Assembly (NCBI GenBank): GCA_024704765.1
Contig: JAKMXF010000088.1
Span: forward strand, 186,001 to 250,000
Length of the DNA stretch: 64,000 bases
Source: Oopsacas minuta
Lineage: Eukaryota > Porifera > Hexactinellida > Lyssacinosida > Leucopsacidae
Reading direction: 5' to 3'
In this document: positions 31,883-42,245 of the stretch, one piece after another
Layout: the number at the start of each line of letters is the position of its first letter
How positions within the stretch are numbered: position 1 is the first letter of the stretch
The notes under the pieces: model-generated
Told to the model about the DNA's origin: nothing
The model's database searches: none
The model's input: only the letters and a program-made list of their open reading frames with translations
Program-made: the position numbers and the translations under genes

Positions 31883-32345
31883 TCTATATTATTAAATCTC
31901 AATAATTGTTTGTTTGTTTGTCCGTTGTCAAGGAAAGGATTTACGGTATGCAATTTTGAAATTGTCACATAACTATGTATTTATCGTGTTTATCAAGGAA
32001 GTAAATAGAATTCAATAAAACTTCACTAAATATATCGAAAATGCTGAGTCCGATTTCACACTTTTGGATTAATCATATGTAAATATATTGTTGTTTTTAT
32101 GAATATTTAGTAAACAAATTAGCCAAATCTCAAAATATACGTACAGGCTTGCTCTAAACGGCTATAAAGGGGGTTGATCTTAGAAAATATTTCAATAATA
32201 TATATGCGATATAAGTATATTTGTGAATTACATTGTTCTAAATATATCTATATTATAATACTCATAAGGGCCTTTAATTTGGAGAATAATGGATACCTCG
32301 AGGTGCAATGCGCCGAGTTCATTGCGAAGTGACGAGCCAAAGGCT
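31883..32345 (+). mobile_element. Helitron-like non-autonomous element, copy 2
   Basis: It starts TCTATATTATTAAATCTC, followed by GTTTGTTTGTTTGTCCGTTG, and ends with the stem-loop GAGCC-AAA-GGCTC near 32331-32343. A third related copy begins at 62095. With copy 1 it forms a head-to-head inverted pair around about 900 bp. Confidence 0.5.
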
Positions 32346-34022
32346 CGTGTATAATAAATACCGTCCGTGGTCCCAGTTCCCGAGGAAATTTCGGATAAGA
32401 AACAAGTAATTTAGTTCACATGACCATATATTGCAATAACTTTATATATCGCCATCAAATGTAATTTCTAGCATCATTATGAAAATGTACACAAAGGTGT
32501 GAAAATATGATTAGCCATCACTCATAGGATAAATCTGTGAATTAGAAACTTTCAGGCTCTGAAAATGTCAGAATCTGAAGCTACGCACCCAATTATCTCG
32601 GATGATTTATAATTTTCATAAAGAGATGTGAAAATATGATTAATCACCAAAAAGTGTGGAAAGAAAATTCATACCCCAGGGTACAAATTTCCGACTCAAA
32701 ATTTACATGTGTACCAATTATCATGTAAATCGGACTGCTAGATTTCGCACGGCAGCTCGGACGGACGTCCATATCGTCCATGCCATTAGGTATAGGCGCC
32801 AGAACTCAATTTGGTCAGGGTGGGTTAAACACATGTAAATCCTAAATTTTTATTTAGCGGATTTTGGATACAATTTATTGTGTTTACTAACAAATCTAAT
32901 CTATATTATATATGATACTAACAAGCAGGGCGTTTGGATAGTACGATCATTCATCGCTCGATCACGATCGCGATACTTTTTTGATGATCTGGCGACGATC
33001 GGCGATCATTTTTTTATTAAGGATCGGATGTAAGATTGCGATCCCTTTTTGCACAAAAATTTTCGATAATTTTTTGATCATTTTTGTATACTTTGAATTC
33101 TACTATCATTAGCGCTTTTATACTTGGGTAATTGTTCCAAATTTGTGTTCATCAATCAGTAATATTCGTTCATAGAATGCTTTGATTCTCCACCCATGTT
33201 TCTTTTGGCACAAGAAATGATGTAACTATCAAAAATATATGTCTTGAATATTACACAAACGATCGGCAAAATGATCGCGATAGTTTTTGAAATAAGGATC
33301 TTGATCGGGATCGCGATCTAGTTTAACACGATCGACTAATGCCTTACTAACAAGTCTATATCCTAGGTAATAAGTTAATATTTGTAAGAATTTTTAAGAT
33401 ATAGTGATGTGAGATTAAATAAATCTAGTAATACACTTAGTTCAATTAAATTTCTAATAGAATTTCGAACCTGAGACAAAACTTATTACAACTAGGAATA
33501 ATTATCTACAAGTATAAATATATATGCTCAAAGAAACCAATGTAAGTGCTCTAGTTATATTCGATAACACTTGCCACATGACCTCAATAGATAATACTAA
33601 TTAAAATTATAACACTTACATTTAGAAAATACATGTCTGGGGATAAATGCAAGTAGGGTAATTGACAAGTGACAACCAATATTTATCTCGGCAATGAACA
33701 AATCTGAGTGGGTAAAACACACACTAAAAATATCAGAGTGGGTCAAAACCCACCCTACCTACCCTGTTTAGGCGCCCCTGCCATTAGGGTATCTTCCTAC
33801 AGAAGCTGCACTAATATGACAAGTCGATAACTGGCGGTTACACCTCGGGGTCCTTTCCATTAATGTACAACTAGATTTCTCACTGCCGATCGGACAGGAC
33901 AGAATTCACGGAAGTACTGATGTTGTGTGCCAATAGGACACCTCCATATAGGAGCTGCACAAAATCATTTTTCTATATTATTATATATTAATAAGTGAAA
34001 GACTGGAAATATTCGAAATATA
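32346..34022. repeat. Repeat-rich gene-free stretch
   Basis: Bases 32500-32800 carry a dispersed repeat whose reverse complement appears at 63200-63440 (CGGACTGCTAGATTTCGCA and GTGTGAAAATATGATTA strings). Bases 32936-33346 are packed with GATCG/CGATC palindromes and have roughly inverted ends, as in a MITE. The remainder shows no gene. Confidence 0.55.
32936..33346. repeat. GATC/CGATCG-rich palindromic block
   Basis: Many copies of ATCGCGAT, ACGATCG and GATCGCGATC occur at both edges of a 410-bp block, with an AT-rich centre. The two edges are roughly reverse complements. It is probably a MITE. Confidence 0.55.
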
Positions 34023-34349
34023 TTATACTTTTTGCAAATTTGCAATTCTATTTCTTCTCTCTTCAAACCTTTTTATTAGGCTAATAATAGAGAATTTGTG
34101 AGGAGAAAACACCCATTTAGATTTATCAGAGTATTCTACTTCAATACTAGGAACAGAGAAATCCTGCTTAACTATTATCTGTAATATCGCACGTGTATTT
34201 GTCCTCCGTAGAGATCTGGTCTGTAGCATTGTAATCAGCATACGTGCATTCTGAGAGGTAGCACTGAATGGAGAGAACAGAATCATTATCCTTGTGATGT
34301 ACTCAAGAGAAGCTAGCTTAGGATTAGAAACTATCTTTCCAAGAGGCAT
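34023..34349 (-). CDS. MRPL53: Mitochondrial large-subunit ribosomal protein mL53
   Basis: A single-exon 108-residue ORF. The segment R-I-M-I-L-F-S-P-F followed by S-x-x-A-R-M-L-I-T-M-L matches the V-Q-F-C-P-F and R-T-F-L-Q-T-V part of mL53. A central V-x-V-x-Y-S-D-K-S-K-W-V strand region and a C-terminal basic helix with E-E-R-R-N-R-I also fit. The length is close to animal mL53 (about 112). It would act in the mitochondrial ribosome; no clear cleavable presequence is visible, as in other mL53 proteins. Identification rests on recalled family pattern, so it is good but not certain. Confidence 0.7.
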   Translation of the reverse strand: MPLGKIVSNPKLASLEYITRIMILFSPFSATSQNARMLITMLQTRSLRRTNTRAILQIIVKQDFSVPSIEVEYSDKSKWVFSPHKFSIISLIKRFEERRNRIANLQKV

Positions 34350-36050
34350 TGATAATAATAATTGAATACTTTACCTAAAAGCTACAATAGGTGGAAAAGA
34401 TATGTTACATGTTGCCAATGGATAAATTGTTGAAGAAAAGTTGCAGAATTTTCGAGTGCTTTAAGGCATATTTGCGTATTCGCTAGCACAAATTAAGATG
34501 TAATTTACATACTATACTGTAGTTCAGACTTTAGGATATTCCCTTCTTGCAATCTTTTCATGCAATATTAAACTTCTATATTATATAATACTAAAAATAC
34601 TGGACTTTCAGTAGTTCTAATAAATAGGATTGCTCCTCCAACCCGCATATCACGCACTCCTCAACGGCCAGTGGTATGTAAGGCGAAGCAGGTACAATCG
34701 ACTGCTGGTGGGCTGCAAGCCATGGTTCACCCAAGCTACAGGACCCATCAGCTAGTAACAAAAACACGGAGGTCGCACACAATCGCCTCCACACCCGACA
34801 ACGACCAAAATACGCTCAAAAACGAGCCTACAAATCACAAGACCCCACGCCACTCTAAATTCTTCGACGAGTTGCCCGATCTAACCAACCTCAGAATCTC
34901 GACTGAGCCACAAAGACCTGAGACGCCCCCCTTCCAAACAACATCACCATTGCAAACAAACACCTAGCACTAACAACAACAAATAAATCTAACATAAGCA
35001 AGAGACATTGTCTTAGCTAATCTCGAACACTCTAGCCACTATACTAAACAAAATTCTCAACTTTGATGAATATTTTTCTTGGAAGATCCAACCCCAAACA
35101 AACTCACGTTCCCTAAAAGCTAGCAATAGCCCAAGCTATTGATTCACTAACGTCCTCTGTCTCACAACCCATCAAAACTTTTTATATCAAATTACTGCAT
35201 TGGCAGCAGCTACATACGAATAATTAGGACTAGACATACCAGACGTGTAATGTTCTATTGAACTTACCTGAGTTCCAAGACTCTAATGCAGGCCCTCCAC
35301 ATGGATCAGGACATAAGGGTACACAAATTTCTGACACACTTCTACAAATAAAACTGAGATTCGCAACTGCGACCTATTCACAACTATTGAGAAGAAAACA
35401 TTTCCCAAGCTACGTTCCTATGCAGCAGCAGCAAGCAACAGACTATCCATAGCAGCAAAAGCTAAAAAGATCCTTCATCTTAAACCTATTGTTCCTGCAC
35501 ATACCCCTGTGCCAAATGTCTAACCACCGCAACTATTCTTACAAGAACGGACAAGAAATACACGGTCAACTGGCAATTGCACCACGCTACAAATCACTGG
35601 ACGAGTACGCCAAACACTCCTACTGGCCCTACGTAAATCAAACGCACAAACACATTCCTTACAAAAAAAAAAACTTACAGAAGTATACACCTACAAAGGA
35701 CTAGTAGACATCAGTAGACCTGTATAATAGTGAATCATAAGAACACAGTAACAAGCTGCGTAGCAACTCACCCTCCGCCACCCTATCACTCCTACTATAC
35801 AATATCATCCATACCTCACTCAACCAACACGTATTTGAGACAATTATGGAATTAAGCCAACCTGGACCCTGGACCCTCTGAGCACATCTACACAGCTGAT
35901 AAGAAACATCGATGTACAGCTATTCTTGTCACATAGTAAAGGAGTGTAATATTGTGCAGCTGTACCAGTTGTTTAGATGTTTAGGTATTTAGATGTTTAT
36001 GTTTAGATTTTGTTACATAATTATATTAATACTGCTTAGTGAATACAAAT
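34350..36050. other. Gene-free stretch including an A+C-rich block
   Basis: From about 34630 to 35900 the plus strand is markedly rich in A and C with few T runs, unlike its surroundings. Short ORFs on both strands show no recognisable domain. The base composition suggests a worn retroelement or other inserted DNA, but no protein motif supports a family. Confidence 0.4.
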
Positions 36051-36942
36051 TTACTCTGCTAATACATTAGTCATCTGGAGCCATCTAGAATATCGTCTGG
36101 AAAACCCATCAATAACTTCAGAAATTTTGACAGGGATGTCATAGCGTATGAGCATAAGAGCTAATCCAGCGAATCGATTCGTCCCCATCGATGATCGTAA
36201 GAAGGTTTTTATTCGTTTCAAAGAACTAAAAGATCTCTCTGCCATACAGCCCAGTAATTCCTGAATCGCACTCTAAGAAGTTAATGAAGTCTTCCCTTAT
36301 CAACCCAGTGTAAGAATCCACATACCTCAATACAAGACTCAACATTTCCTTGTTGGAAAGATCGATAACTTCATCAGCAATAACTGTAAACCATTTTGCT
36401 ATTTTCACTTTGTCAAGTAGTCTACACTGAATGTGATTGGAGATGACATCAATAATTTGGTTTGGATAACTGACAATGTATATATTGCGTTTTTGGGCGA
36501 GGGTTTGAGAAGCTCTTGGAGTATTGTTAAGGAGAGGCTGCTTTGGAGTAGATGGGACACAATCGCTATCGTCATCATGACAATATCTTCGATACCATCG
36601 TCTGAAACAGGAGAGAGATCCTGTGAAATTAATTCCGTCACATCTGAAGTAGATTGTGGGTGGAGATCATGTACAAGGTCTGATTCTTCCACTTTCAAGT
36701 ATTTCTTGATTTAGAGATACTGACTGGAAATACTCTGTATAGACATCAATTCAGAATAAAATAAGCTAATTTTCACACAATATCGAACAATAATTGTGAA
36801 AATTTGATAGCATTCTGTAGATAAGATTCCAAAAGCTCTGCGTTATTAAGGAAAATCGAATTATAAATAACAACATATCCCTTTTGGAAACCAGTTATGA
36901 GGGGGTGTTTGAACAACCAAATCCCCCCTGGATACGCCACTG
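36051..36942 (-). pseudogene. hAT transposon (ZMYM/TTF-type) remnant
   Basis: Read on minus, the right terminus at 36942 begins CAGTGGCGTATCCAGGGGGG, a hAT-type end. Coding remains follow. At 36408-36226: V-I-A-D-E-V-I-D-L-S-N-K-E, then L-R-Y-V-D and I-R-E-D-F-I, the start of the catalytic region. At 36245-36051: E-R-S-F-S-S-L-K-R-I-K-T-F-L-R-S-S-M-G, the C-terminal dimerisation domain. The two parts are directly joined, so most of the catalytic core is deleted, and frames are shifted. The left terminus was not found. Confidence 0.75.
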
Positions 36943-37186
36943 AAGTACCAAGCCCCCAAATGTACACAAACCACGATTATATACACTGCCCAACACATAC
37001 CAGTGCAACATATGCAACTCCTATGAAATTCTCATAACCAGTAACCAACCTGTACCAGTAATGCCGTGCACAAGACTAAGGATGCTGTATCTCCTACGTT
37101 TACGTTATGGGAAAGACGCAATTAAAGACCCCAACATTTTCATTGGTACCGCCAACACCCAATCAGCCAGCCCCCTGATACGCTCT

Positions 37187-37663
37187 TGGTCCGTCAAGCT
37201 CATCTCTTCTTCTACCTCTCTTCCCTACAGCTACAACAGGCATCTTCATTACAGAATAATTAGGAACTATCAGTTCACTAACTTTAATGATTTTACCTAA
37301 CTTGCTAATCCCTTGTTCAATAATGTGAGAATTGATTTGGAAATCTAATTCAAAAGATGTAGTAGAGAGAGTCAGTTTATGAAGTTTCTCCTCAATTTCA
37401 GACAAAAACTTGTCCTGCATACTTTTCAATTCATTAGCTGTCACATTTTCAATTTGTTGTTTCATTGAATGAAGCTCTTTCTCAGTTTGTATTCTACTCG
37501 CTACTAAATTATCAAACTCAATCCGATAATCACTGAGCTTAGTTAATAGAGATATCTTTCTACTATGTATAAGCTGAACCAGTTTATCAAATGCATCTTC
37601 TATCTGTTTAGTAACTTCATCAAATTGGTCAGGAGTTTGTATGTTATCAAATCTACTAGCCAT
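37187..37663 (-). pseudogene. Truncated coiled-coil NHL paralogue
   Basis: Read on minus, residues 1-160 match the N-terminal coiled coil and the first NHL strand of the gene at 9983-11176. Homology stops abruptly near 37187, in the middle of the G-P-R-G segment. Downstream sequence is unrelated and contains the hAT remnant. Bases 37214-37400 are almost identical to 10762-10935, whereas the more N-terminal coding sequence has diverged and differs by an indel. The propeller is missing, so this is a broken duplicate. Confidence 0.8.
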
Positions 37664-38950
37664 ATTGATTGATTATCCCAATCTAATTGTACATGTAGTT
37701 ATATACTAAATCGATACCATCAAAAATGCCAGTAAGTGGTTTCCCATTAAACTGTGTCCCAATTAAGCGGAGTTAATGACGAACTGACATGTAGTGTATT
37801 GAGGGGTATCTGTGATTCAAATTTCAACATCTAACATGTAAATTGGCTCAGTGACAAACTTTGTAAATCGAAAATCTAAAAAGATGATAATTGCTTCCTA
37901 ATTTCAATAACTTTTGTTTAACAGTCGAACTTTCCAGAGCCATGCCAGAAATAGCCCTGTAGGCAAAAATTAGCCCTAAGGATTTTCCAGTTTCTTAAAT
38001 CAATTCTGAAGATATAAACATGCTGTTCCAAATTCTCAAAGTATAGTGCGTAACATCTTAGAGGTCGCAACTGGTGGAGTTTATCGGTCGGATCCCGGCA
38101 CGACACGAGGCATTCAGGCCCGACGCATAGCTGCAACATGAGTTAGAATATTTTATAAAATTGAATACAAATTTACAAACTAAATCGTAGAGTCAGAAAC
38201 TATGATTTAATACTGATTTCAATGATGATTTAATTAAGTATAAGGAATGAAAGGAAAGTATTTCAAGGTTTAATGGCCGGTTTATTCGTAACCAGGATAC
38301 GCATTTTCTAGGATCTGGGAACTATGTTCCATAGGTTACTGTGGACAGCAGTATGATTTTCAGCCTGAACAAGATGAGGCACAATATTTTAGTAAGAAAT
38401 CAACTGATGAAAAAAAATTAGGAAATCTTTGGTGAGTATGGCCTCTTTCCTCTGCATCCTGTTCCCTGGTGACTTTAAAATACATACAGTAGAACGTCAG
38501 TTATCCAGAGGTCGGTTAACGGAATGCATGCCCTCGATGGTGTTAGGACAAAATTTGAGAATGGAATGTTGTTACATTCCTGACATATTCATGCGTTGCT
38601 AGGGAAAAAATTCTCAAATACGACGTGAAATCTTTCACTGATTACGAATATCGACATAAAATTAGTCTCGATCCAAACTGAAGGAATGATTTACATTTTA
38701 ATTGTTATATATATGCCCAAAAGTAGCTAAATCAAAACCCTCAAGGGTGACACTTTGTAACCCGGCTGATTATATAGGACTAATCAAGCATCAGAGATGA
38801 TGAATCAACCAAAAAAACATTCTATAGACGTCAATATTACCTGACTATGAAGATCAGATTAAACAAGGGTGAGTACTATAATTAACCATCACATAACAAT
38901 CAGTCACCATAAGCACATACATACATAATCTATTCACTTACTGGGCTAAA
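37664..38950. other. Gene-free stretch with dispersed repeat
   Basis: Bases 37795-38060 are a diverged copy of the dispersed family found at 31005-31190 and 50090-50310. TACAGTAGAACGTCAGTTATCC near 38487 resembles a pogo-like terminus. No gene is visible. Confidence 0.45.
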
Positions 38951-40105
38951 CTAATCCAGTTCATCGCTATCATCTACAATTTCCTGTCCGGTATCCTCAG
39001 CAACAGGACTAGTTACTACTTCATCTAGATTTCTCTCTACAGCTCTAGCTAGACTAACCAGATCTCCTTCCTGAGCAGCAACTACTGCATCGGGTCCATA
39101 CTCATGCATTAGGGGTGCTAACTGCCGCGAAGCAAATCCTTCACTAAAGAATCCGAGTGCTTGTGCGAATTGTGGTGAACTGAGTAGATCTTTGAGAGGT
39201 TCAGGAGAACCAGGTAACAGAGCTTCTAGTCTGGCCACTGCGTCTCCATCCGAGAGGACTGATTCCAAGGCTTGAGGCGTTATGACTTCAGAAAAGTGAA
39301 CACTTGTCTGTTGATTGAGTAAACTCTCTGGTAGTTGTAATCCAGACACCAGATTCTGAATATCTAATCCTTCTACACCTCTTGAAGCTGTCCCTCCAGC
39401 ACCAGAGGTTTCCTGTATCTGATCGTTCTCAGAACTTCCTGTGCCGCCCTGACTGGAAGGCACACTACCATCGCCGAGAGACTGACCGCTTGAGGAGAAC
39501 AGAGACCGTCCAGTAGAGGCGGAACCGCGAGAGAAGGGATCAGACGGACCCGCGAGAGAAGCATTCATGAACTGTCTGAGCGTGTTTGAACTCGATGAAC
39601 TTTGCATCAGCTGTTCGATTAGATTAGGGTCCATTCCTTCAAACATCCCAGGTAGATCTGAGGAGCGGAGAGAGGAGAGCATCTCCATCATATTATGACT
39701 CCTGTCTGTTTCAGGGGTGGGAGCTGGATTGCTTAGAATATGATTAACCTTCTCAACAAGATCTTTATCTTTATCTTTGCTAGGCTCCTGCATCCAATAC
39801 AGCTGTTTAGATTTAGAGCTAGTTATATACAGGGCGTATACACGACCTGTAGTACAAGCTTCTATGTTCTTAAACACAGCGTCTCCCGGTATGATAGTAA
39901 AGTCGTCCAGTACAACCTTGTTCTCTCTGTTCTGCCAGTAGAAATGGACCAGATGATCTGCTCCTGTTTTGAGGTAGATCAGGCCTTTCTCTTTGCTAGG
40001 CACTGCTCTGTTCTGATTCAGATTAACTTGTCCTGCTCTGAATTCTATCAGGTTTTTATTCGCTGGAACAGCCGAGGGACCGAAGAGAGCCATCAATAGC
40101 TTCAA
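38951..40105 (-). CDS. ADRM1: Proteasomal ubiquitin receptor ADRM1/Rpn13
   Basis: A single-exon 384-residue protein close to the family length of about 400. Residues about 18-125 form the Pru domain, which binds ubiquitin and the proteasome subunit Rpn2: L-I-E-F-R-A-G, K-G-L-I-Y-L, H-F-Y-W-Q-N-R, D-D-F-T-I-I-P-G-D, G-R-V-Y-A-L and Q-L-Y-W-M-Q-E-P. A Ser/Gly-rich linker follows. Residues about 270-365 form the DEUBAD domain, which recruits and activates the deubiquitinase UCH37: I-T-P-Q-A-L-E-S-V-L, S-P-Q-F-A-Q-A-L-G-F-F, R-Q-L-A-P-L-M-H-E-Y-G. The C-terminus is acidic. A second ATG at residue 5 (M-A-L-F-G-P-S) fits the start of other ADRM1 proteins better than the first. Lack of introns is notable for this gene. 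Confidence 0.95.
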   Translation of the reverse strand: MKLLMALFGPSAVPANKNLIEFRAGQVNLNQNRAVPSKEKGLIYLKTGADHLVHFYWQNRENKVVLDDFTIIPGDAVFKNIEACTTGRVYALYITSSKSKQLYWMQEPSKDKDKDLVEKVNHILSNPAPTPETDRSHNMMEMLSSLRSSDLPGMFEGMDPNLIEQLMQSSSSSNTLRQFMNASLAGPSDPFSRGSASTGRSLFSSSGQSLGDGSVPSSQGGTGSSENDQIQETSGAGGTASRGVEGLDIQNLVSGLQLPESLLNQQTSVHFSEVITPQALESVLSDGDAVARLEALLPGSPEPLKDLLSSPQFAQALGFFSEGFASRQLAPLMHEYGPDAVVAAQEGDLVSLARAVERNLDEVVTSPVAEDTGQEIVDDSDELD

Positions 40106-41091
40106 TCCTATAATCTGCTAATTAGTATACTATAGTAAATTGGATGTGCTTAATTTACGGGACATGACGTGATGTGACGTTATGGTAAGCGGTGAGGGTG
40201 ACCGGATAACCAATACTGTTTGAGCATTGGTCTAACGAGGAATCTATGGCGCATTATATTTATAGGTAGTGTGAGAAATAAGCGGTCCCTATTTCCCTGA
40301 ATTGGTTTTCGATATGCTAGCGATTTATTGGCCACAGGGGTCATCAAAATACTTGTGTTTTAGGACTGTAAGTATGTTTGGGGACCCAGATTTAGGGTCA
40401 AAACTTCGAAAATTCGCTAACGATTTCGCCTCTCCCTTCTTATATCGCTCACTCCTTTTGGTGTCCAAGATTCGCGCTTACATCACTGGTTCCAAAAATG
40501 CGATTATATTGTTATATGTAGTACAACTATATATATGCTTTATGGATAAGACGCCTCCAACAATTCCAGCGTTGTTGTTGCAGAGTGTTACTGTAGTGCA
40601 TTTTAGGAACACTGATAGACACGCGTTTTAGGGAACCGAGGGTACCAAAAATCAAGTTATTTAGGGACGGAGAGACACATTAGTGTCAATAGCTACTTCC
40701 TATAATCTATATCCTAATTAGCTTTTCTCAAAGCACACAAGTAAAACATGTGACAAGTAGGATTAAGGATATAACAAATTCCAAATCCACCAAATCCGTA
40801 ATATACGGATTTTGTACGGATTGGGAAATTATTCTCAAATCTATTCTAAAACTTTAAATTACAATGAAATAGTTTTGTGTCTACGAACAGCGATCTTAAT
40901 TCCATTAGTAACAAATATGATAAATGGAGATTTTAGATAATATTAATCAAACAGATATACGCAGACAGAGGACAACATTCATTTTCATTCAAAGTATTCT
41001 ATCAGACTATTAGTGTGGATTTGTAAAGCAATTATTTGGATCTAAAATGTATATTTGAAATTCTATGCGAATTCATACGGAATCGTAAATA

Positions 41092-41243
41092 CAGTAGAAC
41101 TCGGATAAGACGTACCCCCTCGGGAAACAGAAATTAGTACGTCTTATCCGAATATGTTTGCATTACAAATAATGATGGCTGATATTTTGGGATGTAAGAA
41201 ATAGTACGTCTTAAGTCGAGTACGCCTTATCCGAGTTCTACTG
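41092..41243. mobile_element. Pogo/Tc1-like MITE with TA target duplication
   Basis: A 152-bp element begins CAGTAGAACTCGGATAAG and ends CTTATCCGAGTTCTACTG, a perfect 18-bp inverted repeat, and is flanked by TA on both sides (41090-41091, 41244-41245). Internal copies of TACGTCTTATCCGA occur. Diverged relatives lie at 15123 and 24423. Confidence 0.9.
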
Positions 41244-41992
41244 TATATGGATTTTTGAAAATCATCTATGCATTATTGACTGAATAATGGAATGGAAATT
41301 CTGGATGAGAGGGATTATGGCCTGGATTTGGATAAGGATTCCGATCCATCCGACCCTCTGGCTGCAAGGTTTAACTGATAATTGCTTAGGAAATTTGTAG
41401 CAGTTGCTAACAGTAAATAGCCAAATTGGCTGTTTACAGCATTTTCACCATTCCTGGATATCTCATATCTACCAAGGGCGTAGACACCGGGGGGGGTTGG
41501 GGTCTTCAGCCACCTCCCCCAAGTTTTAAGCTCATGCACAGGATTTGATCTATCCACCTTATGGGACACAGTTAGCCCTCCCCCTCTTGAGAATGGCTAG
41601 TATCTAATGAATCGTTAAATATACCTCTGTAGCATAGATCATAAATTTTAGAATATTTATGGATATTAGGCGATATCTTTAGAATATGAATGCATATACT
41701 ACAAGCGAATATGAATGTTATAATAATTATTGAAGAACCTAGTTTAGAGTCAGCATTACTATACAAGTACACCCTTGATTATCCGAATACCTTCGTCATA
41801 AACTTTCAATATGAGTATTCGGATAAGTGAAATAGCGTATTTTCCTATATGAAATTCACAGCGCAGGGATAACTGAATTGAGGATTTGTAATTTGGAATA
41901 TTAGACTGCATATTTATTGCAATTAGTAACTATAATGATCACATCTCCGAAACCTAGTACTAAAGTATAGTGACCTTTAGCTTTGAGATGAA

Positions 41993-42134
41993 CAGGGACG
42001 TAGGAAGCAAAAAATTATTGGTACGGCGAGGTACAGTGTATTGGTGCGGCATTCACACATATCGCCATTATTAATAATAATAGAAAATCTGAATTATTGG
42101 TGCGGCGAGCGCCGCACCGGCTCCTACGGCCCTG
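41993..42134. mobile_element. hAT-like MITE
   Basis: It starts CAGGGACGTAGGAAGC and ends GGCTCCTACGGCCCTG, imperfect inverted termini. The interior is built of ATTGGTRCGGCGAG repeats. No exact target duplication is seen. Confidence 0.65.
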
Positions 42135-42245
42135 AAGAAATTTGAACAATTTCACAAACTAAATATATTCTTCGGTGAATCGAGGTATTGCTATCATTAG
42201 AAACTCCAAATGCTCACTAGTTTTCTAAAACTTATTGCCATAGGT

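Larger units (their letters stand above)
40106..42245. other. Gene-free stretch with MITEs
   Basis: No gene is supported. An ORF at 40302-40631 has no recognisable domain. It lies between the strings GGTCCCTATTTCCCTGA and TTTTAGGGAACCGAGGGTA, which look like inverted repeat ends. Two MITEs are listed separately. GGGCGTAGACACCGGGGGG near 41485 resembles a hAT terminus. Confidence 0.45.

Noticed and set aside
31097-31905. Several short ORFs
   Set aside because: They lie inside dispersed repeats that recur elsewhere in the window without conserved frames.
34671-34967. ORF in the A+C-rich block
   Set aside because: The open frame follows from low T content rather than protein-like pattern; no recognisable family.
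40302-40631. ORF of 109 residues on plus
   Set aside because: No domain or compositional sign of coding, and repeat-like ends at both sides. Treated as repeat sequence.
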